NCBI GenBank assembly: GCA_003566395.1
Contig: PXDL01000058.1
Coordinates: 1 to 19,577, forward strand
DNA length: 19,577 nt
From: Balneolia bacterium
Lineage (GTDB): Bacteria > Bacteroidota > Rhodothermia > Balneolales > Cyclonatronaceae
Direction of reading: 5' to 3'
This document shows, one piece after another, positions 1-7,558 of this stretch (within the stretch, counting starts at the first letter, position 1; every line of letters begins with the position of its first letter). The notes under the pieces are model-generated. The model was not told where the DNA came from. It made no database searches and saw nothing but the letters and a program-made list of their open reading frames with translations. The position numbers and the translations under genes were made by a program.

Positions 1-116
1 ACAATTGTGATATGGGTGTCGCCGGTTTTGCGATAGGTAAGTTTGGCATCGGGCTGATCCATCTCACCGGCATAAAACATTCCGCCGCTGTCCCGTTCGC
101 TATGTTGAATATCCAT
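1..116 (-). CDS. GNAT-type N-acetyltransferase, N-terminal part only (cut by window edge)
   Basis: An open frame begins at an ATG at 116 on the minus strand and stays open for 38 codons to the window edge. The visible N-terminus (MDIQHSERDSGGMFYAGEMD, then a DAKLTYRKTGD stretch ending in HITIV) matches the small COG2388 (YjdJ-like) acetyltransferases of about 90-100 residues, in which this strand pattern comes before the acetyl-CoA binding R-G-x-G-x-G/K loop. That loop lies outside the window, so the family call rests on the N-terminal half alone. The gene is divergent from the serine hydrolase at 301, and a TATATTTG promoter element lies about 40 bases upstream. The substrate cannot be inferred. 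Confidence 0.6.
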   Translation of the reverse strand, partial: MDIQHSERDSGGMFYAGEMDQPDAKLTYRKTGDTHITI

Positions 117-155
117 ATTAATACTACCAAAGTGAGCTTTCGTTAACTACGTCTC

Positions 156-163
156 CAAATATA
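156..163 (-). promoter_or_regulatory. Candidate -7 promoter element (TATATTTG) for the GNAT gene
   Basis: On the minus strand 163-156 reads TATATTTG, a perfect match to the Bacteroidota sigma-A -7 consensus TANNTTTG. It lies 40 bases upstream of the ATG at 116, a sensible 5' leader length. I found no clear TTG/TTTG -33 element at the usual spacing, so only half of the promoter is supported. Confidence 0.35.
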
Positions 164-300
164 CACCTTCATATATTGGATTGCACGAATTCGCGGGTGT
201 TCCCCCTGTTCTGATACGGGCAAAAAGCGTAATATAGCACCTCCGTTCGAATCCAGAGTTTACTTTACCGGCATCCGCCGACACCGAATTACCTACCCTT

Positions 301-1545
301 ATGCAAGCATTATACCGTCTGTTTTTTCTGTTCATTTTTTCTTTGGTGATGGCATCCTGTGGTCAGGACCATCCGGATGAATCCCAACCCCGGTTTTCAG
401 AAGAGGAGCTTCAGCTTCTTGATGAGATACGGGAAACCAGCATCCTGCAGTGGACGCCCGAGATGCAGTTGTTAGGTTATAAAAACACCCCGGAGGTTTC
501 GCCGGTACGGTACATGACAGCCTCCGCCGATCCCTATCCCCTGACCTACGCTGAAGAGCAGATTGAAGAGGTTTTTTATATGTATGACAGCGGGGTCCGT
601 TCCCTCGAGGACTATCTTGAACAGATGAATGTGGCCGGTTTGCTTGTTCTTAAGGATGATGAAATCCTGCTGGAATACTACGGCTACGATAATAACGAAG
701 AAAGTCGGTGGATTTCCTTTTCCGTCACCAAGTCCGTTCTGTCGATGCTCTACGGTATAGCGCTGGAGCAGGGCTATTTTACGAGTCTGGATGATGAAGT
801 AACCGACTATCTTCCGCAGCTTGAAGGCAGCGCGTACGAAGGCGTTACGCTGGAACACATTCTGTGGATGTCATCAGGGGTGGCCTGGAATGAGGACTAT
901 ACCGACCCGGAATCCGACGTGGCCGCACTGGAACACATCAACACCGAAGAAGAGCTGATCCGCTACATGGCCGGCCTTCAACGGCAGTCACAGCCGGGTA
1001 CGCGGTTTAACTACAATACCGGGGAGACCAATCTGGCGGGTGCCATTCTTAAAGCCGCCACCGGAGCCTACCCGGCCGATCTTGCATCGGAATACCTCTG
1101 GCAGCCGTTCGGAATGGAACACGACAGTCCGTGGGCATTGATGGGAGAAGACGATTTGGAGCACGGCGGATGCTGCATCAGCGCCACGCTCCGCGATTAC
1201 GGGCGCATCGGACTTGTGGCGCTCAGAAACGGTGAAACGGCCGGCGGTACTCGGCTGCTTCCTGAGGACTGGATGCAGCGCTCGGTGCAGCCTTCCCCCG
1301 GTTTGGATGGCTACGGATATTACTGGTGGCTGAATAACGACTCCGACGGCACTTACGCCGCAAGCGGTATTTACGGACAGCATATTCACGTTAATCCGGA
1401 GAAAAATCTGGTGATCGCCATGCACGGAAAATGGGAGCAGGCCACCGGCTCGGAACGAAGCGCCCATCGTCGCGCTTTCATCAGAGGGCTTACCGAAGCC
1501 GCTCAGGACTTAGGAGAGAGTACTTGCTGCAGCGAAAACAGATGA
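301..1545 (+). CDS. Lipoprotein serine hydrolase, beta-lactamase class C / NylB-like (PF00144 family)
   Basis: A 414-residue protein with a lipoprotein signal peptide: a hydrophobic stretch at residues 5-17, then M-A-S-C with the lipidated Cys at 20. It should therefore sit in the envelope, facing the periplasm or outside. The hydrolase domain covers about residues 85-405. It carries the SxxK nucleophile motif (S141-V-T-K144) and a Tyr-containing second motif (FNYNTGETN, Y238). Near the C-terminus, YGQHIHVNP at about 358-366 sits where class C enzymes carry the KTG/HxG motif. The overall pattern is closest to 6-aminohexanoate-dimer hydrolase/esterase-type members rather than true beta-lactamases. 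The substrate is unknown; an ester or small amide is likely. It stands alone, with its own divergent promoter region (117-300) and 309 bases before dapA. The start puts the signal peptide at the N-terminus; no Shine-Dalgarno is visible. Confidence 0.85.
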   Translation: MQALYRLFFLFIFSLVMASCGQDHPDESQPRFSEEELQLLDEIRETSILQWTPEMQLLGYKNTPEVSPVRYMTASADPYPLTYAEEQIEEVFYMYDSGVRSLEDYLEQMNVAGLLVLKDDEILLEYYGYDNNEESRWISFSVTKSVLSMLYGIALEQGYFTSLDDEVTDYLPQLEGSAYEGVTLEHILWMSSGVAWNEDYTDPESDVAALEHINTEEELIRYMAGLQRQSQPGTRFNYNTGETNLAGAILKAATGAYPADLASEYLWQPFGMEHDSPWALMGEDDLEHGGCCISATLRDYGRIGLVALRNGETAGGTRLLPEDWMQRSVQPSPGLDGYGYYWWLNNDSDGTYAASGIYGQHIHVNPEKNLVIAMHGKWEQATGSERSAHRRAFIRGLTEAAQDLGESTCCSENR

Positions 1546-1854
1546 TTTACAGTGTCAACAGTATGTCAGAATCCAGTATTTCAGGGGATTATTATTTCAT
1601 TTTTCAGAGTTCATTTTCAGAATCAGGTTAAGGGAAGAACCAACATCTTTTCTCGGTGAAAATTTGGGCTAAATCAGTGGGAATCTGTGTCTCCCCCTCA
1701 ATTTTACATTTTCATTTAGAATTTTGAATTTCCTGTAGATCTGCCGTCGGCTGTGGTTTTTCTTATATTGGGTAGTCTTACCATTCGTTTATTCAGCAGT
1801 AGAAGGATTTAGTTTCAGGCATATTTATAGATTTCGCATTCGACGCTTACAATT
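1546..1854. other. Intergenic stretch between serine hydrolase and dapA
   Basis: A 309-base AT-rich gap. I see no convincing stem with a T tract to end the upstream gene. Imperfect -7-like strings occur before dapA (TATATTGG near 1764 and TAGATTTC near 1828, each one base off TANNTTTG), but neither is strong enough to call a promoter. No small gene is supported. Confidence 0.5.
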
Positions 1855-2748
1855 ATGAACCAGCATTCGCTTTCACTTGAAGGTTTACACACCGCCATTA
1901 TTAGTCCGTTTACCGGAAACGGTGATCTCGATACGGACGCTTTTAAAAGACTTATTAAAAAGCAGACCGAAAGCGGGCTTCAGGGTGTGGTTATTTGCGG
2001 CACCACCGGAGAAAGTCCGACGGTAACGGAAGAAGAATTTATTACCCTGCTACAGATTGCCGGGGAGGAATCTGAAGGAAAGCTGATTATTACCGCAGGG
2101 GCCGGAACCAACAGTACCCAAACATCAATCGCCCGGGCAAAGATCGCCCAAAAGCACGGCGCCGATGCCGTTTTGGTGGCATCACCCTATTATAATAAGC
2201 CCACTCAAAAAGGACTGTTAGCTCATTTCCAGGCTATCGCAGGAGCCACCGACCTGCCGCTGATTGTCTATAATGTTCCGGGCCGCACGGCGGTAAACAT
2301 CGAAACTAAGACTCTGGTAGAAATGGCCGCACACCCGAATATCGTTGCCGTAAAAGAGGCGAGTGGCAACATTAATCAGATCATGGATGTAATAGAAGCC
2401 GTTCCCGACGATTTCACGGTGCTTGCCGGCGATGATGCCATCACCCTGCCGACCATAGCGGCCGGTGGAAGAGGCGGTATTTCGGTGGTATCCAACGAAG
2501 CACCCTCGCTGATGAACCGCATGGTACGCGCCGCTTTAAACGGAGATTACGTTGAAGCCCGCAGGCTGCATTACAGCTTGTATCCGCTTATGAAGGCCAA
2601 CTTCGCGGAAAGTAATCCCATCGTTGTGAAACTGGCTCTGCACGAAATGGGACTCATCGATAATATCCTCCGGCTGCCGCTTGTACCTGCAAGCGAAACC
2701 CTGCGAGAACCAATCAGAGAAATGCTGAGGGAACTTGAGCTTTTATAA
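1855..2748 (+). CDS. dapA: 4-hydroxy-tetrahydrodipicolinate synthase (DapA)
   Basis: A 297-residue cytoplasmic TIM-barrel aldolase, normal length for the family. It condenses pyruvate with L-aspartate semialdehyde, the first committed step of the diaminopimelate/lysine pathway. All key residues of the E. coli enzyme are present with a constant offset of six: T50-T51 in GTTGESPT, Y113 in SPYYNKP, Y139 and R144 in YNVPGRT, and the Schiff-base lysine K167 in VKEASGN. The GGRGGISV segment near residues 204-211 is also typical. No other lysine-pathway gene is adjacent, so it appears to be a single-gene unit ended by the hairpin at 2772-2829. The ATG at 1855 gives the expected N-terminus; no Shine-Dalgarno is visible. 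Confidence 0.97.
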   Translation: MNQHSLSLEGLHTAIISPFTGNGDLDTDAFKRLIKKQTESGLQGVVICGTTGESPTVTEEEFITLLQIAGEESEGKLIITAGAGTNSTQTSIARAKIAQKHGADAVLVASPYYNKPTQKGLLAHFQAIAGATDLPLIVYNVPGRTAVNIETKTLVEMAAHPNIVAVKEASGNINQIMDVIEAVPDDFTVLAGDDAITLPTIAAGGRGGISVVSNEAPSLMNRMVRAALNGDYVEARRLHYSLYPLMKANFAESNPIVVKLALHEMGLIDNILRLPLVPASETLREPIREMLRELELL

Positions 2749-2771
2749 GTCCGGCAGGAATTCGTTTTTTT

Positions 2772-2829
2772 GAAGGCCCGGTAACCGTGAATTTAAACTA
2801 CTTCCGGTTTGCCCGGTCTTCGTATTTTT
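2772..2829 (+). terminator. Likely intrinsic terminator of dapA
   Basis: Bases 2772-2787 pair with 2805-2821 to give a stem of about 15 pairs with one C/C mismatch, one bulged T and two G-T wobbles, around a 17-base loop. It starts with GAAGGCC and closes with GGTCTTC. TATTTTTA follows at once. It lies 23 bases after the dapA stop codon. Confidence 0.6.
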
Positions 2830-2888
2830 ATCTGGTCTCCTTTTCAGACTTCAATAGCAAATCAAAAAGAATCACCAATTCATAACAG

Positions 2889-5441
2889 ATGAAAATTGAA
2901 ATTGCAAGAAATGTGTCATTCACGCTGTTAATTTTATTTTTCGCTTCATTTTTTGTTCAGTCCTCGGCTCAGGAACTAAAGTCGCCGGAAGCATTTCTGG
3001 GGTACGCTATGGGAGACCGTCTCACGCCGCATCACCGTGTAACAGAGTATCTTGTGCACGTTGCCGATCACAGCAATCGTGTTGAAATCGAGTATTACGG
3101 ACAGACCTACGGCGGCCGAAAATTACTGGTAGCCTACGTTAGCGCCCCCGGAAATCTGGACCGGCTTGAAGAAATCCGGACAAATAATCTGAGGAGGGCC
3201 GGCCTGATGGAAGGTTCTTCCACCAATCTGCCCGACAAAGCATTAGTATGGCTGAGCTACAATGTGCACGGCAATGAAATTTCAGCCACCGAAGCGTCCC
3301 TTTTTACGCTGTACGATCTTGCCCGGGATGATCACCCGCACTCCGGAGACTGGCTTAAGGATACGGTCGTAATTATCGATCCCCTGCTTAACCCCGACGG
3401 CCGCGACCGCTATGTGAATTGGTATCATCAGGTTTCCGGGCGCAACCCCGATCCCTACCCGTCTTCGCGCGAGCATATCGAACCCTGGCCAAATGCGCGC
3501 ACCAATTACTACCAGTTCGATCTGAACCGGGATTGGGCCTGGCAAACGCAGATCGAAACACAGCAGCGCATGGCGCTGTACCACAGCTGGATGCCGCATA
3601 TCCATGCCGATTTTCATGAAATGGGCATCGACGCGCCCTATTATTTTGCTCCTGCGGCCGAACCGTTTCATGAGAGCATAACAGACTGGCAGCGGGAGTT
3701 TCAGACCACCATAGGCGAAAACCACATACGCTATTTCGACGAAAATTTCCGCGTATATTTCACACGCGAGCGCTTCGATCTTTTCTACCCGAGTTATGGA
3801 GATACCTACCCTACTTATAACGGCGCCATCGGGATGACCTACGAGCAGGCCGGCAACACCCGGGGAGGCCTTGCTGTTATTACCGCCGAAGGCGACACGC
3901 TGACTTTTGAGCGCCGCATTCTGAATCAGCACGTTGTCGGGATGTCGACAGTGGAGGTTACGGCCCGGCATTATGAACGTGTTGCCGAAGAGTTTTACCG
4001 GTTCTTTCAGCAGGGTGAAACCCAACCCTACTCGCCCTGGAAAACATACATCATCTCGGGCGAGAACAATCCGGATATCATGGAATTGCTAACAAGCTAT
4101 CTCGACTCCTGGGATATACGCTATGGCCGGGCGCCTTCAGGGCGTCATCTTCAGGCATACGACTACCAGTCAATGGAAACAAGACGGCTTGACCTTCAGG
4201 AAACGGATTTGATCATCAGCGCGTACCAGCCGAAATCCTTGCTGCTGAACGTATTATTTGAACCTCAAACCACAATTGTTGATTCATTAACCTACGATAT
4301 CACCGCATGGTCGGTACCCTACGCAATGGGTCTAAAAGCTTTTGCATCGGAGCAGCGAACGGAACCGGCAGGTAACTGGCCGATGAATACACCGGAAACG
4401 GATTTTAGTGAGGCGCCCGATAAACCTTATGCCTATATATCAACATGGGAAAGCAAGCAGGATGCCTTTTTTCTGTCACAATTACTTCAAAATGGAATCC
4501 GTGTTCGCACGGCGTCCAAACCTTTTCGTTTATCCGGGGATGACACAACCTACGAACGAGGCTCATTGATCATAACCAGACGAGGCAATGAACGGCACGG
4601 CCCCCGGTTCGACGATATTGTACGGGATTTAGCTGTCGAGCTGAACAGAAACGTTAAGGCGGCGACAACCGGATTCGTTGAAAGCGGTCTTGACTTCGGC
4701 TCACCGGGTGTGAACAGGATAGCCGCCCCACGCGTAGGGTTGCTGAGCGGTCGCGGAGTGAACCCGAATAATTTTGGTGAAATCTGGCATTTCCTGGATC
4801 GTCAGATCGAATATCCTGTTTCCATATTTGAACACAGCAGAATTGATTTAGCCGACCTCACAGATTTTGACATTCTTATTTTTCCGGAAGGAAATTACGT
4901 AAATCATATTTCCGACACTGAGCGTGAAAACATTGCCCGGTGGGTTCATAACGGAGGAAGAATTATCACATTCGGAAATTCCGTATCCGGTCTTCATGAC
5001 AGTTTACCGTCACTGGAAAAAAGGCCTGAGCCTGAAACCGAGCCGATTGAAGAGCGCCAAAACAGGCTAATACGTTATGAAGACCGTCAGCGCGATAACG
5101 CATCGGACCTTATCACCGGTAGTATTTATTATGTAAACCTGGATAATAGTCATCCTCTGGCTTATGGCTACCCCGACTTTTACTATACCTTAAAGCGGGG
5201 ATCCGACGCCTATATTTTCATAGAAGACGGGGCGAATATAGGCACGCTTCAGCACGGGGCACACCGGGCCGGATTTGAGGGACATCGGGTCAAAAATCAT
5301 ATTCTCGATACCGTTGTTTTCGGTACGCAGTCCTTCGGAAGCGGGCAAATCATTTACCTGAATGATAATCCGTTATTTCGGGCATTCTGGCACAACGGCG
5401 CGCTGATTTTTTCCAACGCCCTTTTTATGACCGGATCATAA
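2889..5441 (+). CDS. Secreted M14-family zinc metallopeptidase with C-terminal extension
   Basis: An 850-residue protein with a Sec signal peptide (hydrophobic residues 11-24, cleavage likely after SSAQ, near 28). The M14 carboxypeptidase-fold domain spans about residues 40-350. Zinc ligands fit H127 and E130 in HGNE and H243 in DFHEMG. The NPDGRDRY stretch (168-175) and DLNRDW (211-216) are family hallmarks, and E319 in YEQAG fits the catalytic general base. Classical carboxypeptidases have about 300 catalytic residues; here a further 500 follow. Residues about 610-700 (VGLLSGRGVNP, then DFDILIFPEG) resemble a glutamine-amidotransferase/ThuA-like alpha-beta fold, as in other large M14 proteins of this group. 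It probably degrades peptides outside the cytoplasm. DUF1499 follows 63 bases downstream on the same strand. Cleavage specificity cannot be told. Confidence 0.9.
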   Translation: MKIEIARNVSFTLLILFFASFFVQSSAQELKSPEAFLGYAMGDRLTPHHRVTEYLVHVADHSNRVEIEYYGQTYGGRKLLVAYVSAPGNLDRLEEIRTNNLRRAGLMEGSSTNLPDKALVWLSYNVHGNEISATEASLFTLYDLARDDHPHSGDWLKDTVVIIDPLLNPDGRDRYVNWYHQVSGRNPDPYPSSREHIEPWPNARTNYYQFDLNRDWAWQTQIETQQRMALYHSWMPHIHADFHEMGIDAPYYFAPAAEPFHESITDWQREFQTTIGENHIRYFDENFRVYFTRERFDLFYPSYGDTYPTYNGAIGMTYEQAGNTRGGLAVITAEGDTLTFERRILNQHVVGMSTVEVTARHYERVAEEFYRFFQQGETQPYSPWKTYIISGENNPDIMELLTSYLDSWDIRYGRAPSGRHLQAYDYQSMETRRLDLQETDLIISAYQPKSLLLNVLFEPQTTIVDSLTYDITAWSVPYAMGLKAFASEQRTEPAGNWPMNTPETDFSEAPDKPYAYISTWESKQDAFFLSQLLQNGIRVRTASKPFRLSGDDTTYERGSLIITRRGNERHGPRFDDIVRDLAVELNRNVKAATTGFVESGLDFGSPGVNRIAAPRVGLLSGRGVNPNNFGEIWHFLDRQIEYPVSIFEHSRIDLADLTDFDILIFPEGNYVNHISDTERENIARWVHNGGRIITFGNSVSGLHDSLPSLEKRPEPETEPIEERQNRLIRYEDRQRDNASDLITGSIYYVNLDNSHPLAYGYPDFYYTLKRGSDAYIFIEDGANIGTLQHGAHRAGFEGHRVKNHILDTVVFGTQSFGSGQIIYLNDNPLFRAFWHNGALIFSNALFMTGS

Positions 5442-5504
5442 TAATCAGTATATAAAATGGATTTGGTAGTATCTTAAAACAAATCATTAACCGGCATTTT
5501 TATC

Positions 5505-6305
5505 ATGGAAACTTCTAATTCTGATCACCATCAAAAATCTACTGATGACAGACATATGTCATCAGGATTTTCCCGGTATTACTTTAATGTACTGTGCGGA
5601 CTGGCCGTTTTCACTACAATCTTTTTCATCCTTTCCGGATACGGATACAACTGGGGAATCTGGAGTCTGAGCTTAGCAATGCCGATGTTTCGGATAACCG
5701 CATATATGATGGCAATATTAGGCGTTCTGGCGCTTATTTCCCTCTTTTTTGCCATTCGCAGCCGGCAGCGTTCGCGCCATGTTTCCTTTACTGTTATTGT
5801 CCTCCTTTTGTCGGCCGTAATCGTTGGTTTTTCACTGTATTGGGGGCATCAGGCCCGTACCAACCCATTTATTCATGATGTAACCACCGATATGGAAAAC
5901 CCGCCGGAATTCCGGGCCGTCGTTCCGCTTCGGGCTGATGCTCCTAACCCTCCGGAGTACGCCGGAGAGGAATCTGCTCAACTCCAGCGCGAAGCATTCC
6001 CCGAATTGATTACCATCTACCTTCCCTACCCGAAAGAACGGGTTTACGATGAAAGCATCGGCCTGATAGGCGCCAGAGGATGGAAGCTTGTGGACGGCGA
6101 TTATGAGTACGGAATTATAGAGGCAACCGAAGTTCTGCCCTGGTTTGGTTTCAAGGATGATGTGGTAATCCGCCTGAAATCCGATAACGGCAGAACCGTA
6201 TTCGACATGCGTTCAAAATCCAGAGTAGGTGGCACCGACCTTGGCGTGAACGCAAAACGAATCGAACGTTTCACCGATGATTTAAAGAGAAGACTCCGGG
6301 AGTAA
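5505..6305 (+). CDS. Membrane protein with DUF1499 domain
   Basis: A 266-residue protein with a short polar N-terminus, three predicted transmembrane helices (about 26-45, 66-84 and 93-113) and a soluble C-terminal DUF1499 domain (about 118-265). Family marks are the NPFIHDVTTD entry (120-129), the TEVLPWFGFKDD segment (208-219) and the FDMRSKSRVGGTDLGVNAKR signature (233-252). The function of DUF1499 is unknown; proteins of this layout sit in the inner membrane. It follows the M14 gene by 63 bases with no clear terminator between, so the two may be co-transcribed. An alternative start at M18 would still keep all three helices. Confidence 0.85.
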   Translation: METSNSDHHQKSTDDRHMSSGFSRYYFNVLCGLAVFTTIFFILSGYGYNWGIWSLSLAMPMFRITAYMMAILGVLALISLFFAIRSRQRSRHVSFTVIVLLLSAVIVGFSLYWGHQARTNPFIHDVTTDMENPPEFRAVVPLRADAPNPPEYAGEESAQLQREAFPELITIYLPYPKERVYDESIGLIGARGWKLVDGDYEYGIIEATEVLPWFGFKDDVVIRLKSDNGRTVFDMRSKSRVGGTDLGVNAKRIERFTDDLKRRLRE

Positions 6306-6577
6306 AAAAGGCAATTCAGAATTTATAGAACGCAGATAATAACCTTAGTGTGCGGCTATTATTTGAGTACTTCTAACTGAAACCTCATAGGTTAGGTATT
6401 GTCCCGTAATTCCGATGTCGAGATGAACATCTTTTTATAAAGCTATCTGAAGGATGTGAGCTTCCTTTAATCGGCCGGAAATTTTTTAACCTCCCCGACC
6501 GAACAACCTGTAACTGTATCCTGATAAATGAAAAATGACACACTGTACCCCTGACACACTGCCATACTGATCACTGA
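6306..6577. other. Convergent intergenic gap between DUF1499 and nei
   Basis: A 272-base gap where a plus-strand and a minus-strand gene converge. It holds an imperfect hairpin at 6336-6362 (ATAATAACC against GGCTATTAT, one mismatch) with no proper T tract after it, and a 10-base direct repeat TGACACACTG at 6536-6545 and 6552-6561. Neither is a convincing terminator. No gene is seen. Confidence 0.4.
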
Positions 6578-7393
6578 TTACCGTTGACACTGTTCACACA
6601 GGTACAACCGCCTCCCTCCCATCCTGAGCTTGATAATCTCTTTGCCGCAAATATGGCACGGCTGACCTTCGCGTCCGAACACATAATGACGATAGCCTTT
6701 TCTTTTTTTTCCTGCTTTCTTCAGTTCATTCACGCGTTTTTCATCTAAAGTAATACCCTTTAACCGGTACGAGCGGTGGGCTATCAACAAAGCAGATTTT
6801 GCAAAGTGTGCCAATTTCTCGTCACTTAGTTTAGATGGTTTTTCCGATGGATGAATTCCCGCATGAAACAGAATTTCCGACCTCAGGTAATTCCCTATAC
6901 CTGCAAGAAAATGCTGATCCAGAAGGAGAGCGGAAAAGCTGCGGTTCTTGAACGATGACGACTGCAGCTGTTTTTCAACAGGACCGGTGTCTTCACACCG
7001 AAGGACATCAGGACCGATACGGCTGAGGTACGGATGTGTGTGCACTTGCTCATCATCGAGCACCTCTATTTCACTCGCGCTGTAGAGAAGGGCTGAATGA
7101 TGATCGCCCTGTATTTCGAGACGCAGACTTCGTCCGGTTCCGGGATATTCACCGGCAGGCTTCACAAACCATTTACCGTAAAGTTGATTGTGGCTGAATA
7201 TATGTTTTCGGTTTTCAAAGCTAATCAGCAGTCCTTTGCCAAAAGCTTCAACGGATGTTATTTCGGTTTCAGCCAGTTCTTTTTCATAGGGTTTAAGGTG
7301 CTCATGATAGAAGAAAATATACCGGCACAATTTACCGCTCACGGCTTCCCGGATTTGATCGGCCTGACGGTGTATTTCGGGTCCTTCGGGCAT
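6578..7393 (-). CDS. nei: Endonuclease VIII-like DNA glycosylase (Fpg/Nei family)
   Basis: A 271-residue base-excision-repair enzyme that removes oxidised bases, mainly pyrimidines in the Nei branch, and nicks the abasic site. The N-terminal MPEGPEI gives the catalytic Pro2 (Schiff base) and Glu3. K53 in the FGKGLL segment is the conserved beta-hairpin lysine. SHNQLYGKW (67-75) is close to E. coli Nei. The helix-two-turn-helix carries AGIGNYLRSEILF (N168). A C-terminal zinc finger has Cys 246, 249, 266 and 269, with R261 in the GGRR hairpin. The match at 34-36 (LKPY) and the SHNQLYG block favour Nei over Fpg/MutM. It is co-oriented with, and 165 bases downstream of, the T9SS gene, but a terminator separates them, so it needs its own promoter. 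Confidence 0.93.
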   Translation of the reverse strand: MPEGPEIHRQADQIREAVSGKLCRYIFFYHEHLKPYEKELAETEITSVEAFGKGLLISFENRKHIFSHNQLYGKWFVKPAGEYPGTGRSLRLEIQGDHHSALLYSASEIEVLDDEQVHTHPYLSRIGPDVLRCEDTGPVEKQLQSSSFKNRSFSALLLDQHFLAGIGNYLRSEILFHAGIHPSEKPSKLSDEKLAHFAKSALLIAHRSYRLKGITLDEKRVNELKKAGKKRKGYRHYVFGREGQPCHICGKEIIKLRMGGRRLYLCEQCQR

Positions 7394-7478
7394 ATAAATT
7401 ATTGGATTATTCGCTTATAGAAAGGCTGAAGACATCGGTTGTCCATAAAACCGCCGGGCAGCTTCATCTGCATTCAAT

Positions 7479-7512
7479 AAAAAAGGAAACCCGAACCGAA
7501 GCCCGGATTTCC
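7479..7512 (-). terminator. Rho-independent terminator of the T9SS protein gene
   Basis: Read on the minus strand, 7512-7485 forms a 12-pair stem (GGAAATCCGGGC against its partner, with three G-T pairs) closed by a TTCG tetraloop on a C-G pair, the very stable C(UUCG)G hairpin. Six T follow at 7484-7479. It sits 46 bases after the stop codon at 7559. Confidence 0.9.
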
Positions 7513-7558
7513 TCCATTATATCTGATTCAGCATCAACAAAAAAGCCGATGATTTCCG

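Noticed and set aside
472..1467. Two minus-strand open frames (472-858 and 988-1467) opposite the serine hydrolase
   Set aside because: Both are antisense to the catalytic motifs of the hydrolase and have no supporting features.
3282..4025. A 247-codon open frame on the minus strand inside the M14 peptidase gene
   Set aside because: It is antisense to the conserved catalytic core of a well-recognised family, has no recognisable domain, and is explained by the base composition of the real gene.
6536..6561. Direct repeat of TGACACACTG as a mobile-element or CRISPR sign
   Set aside because: There are only two copies, 16 bases apart, with no flanking element or further units.
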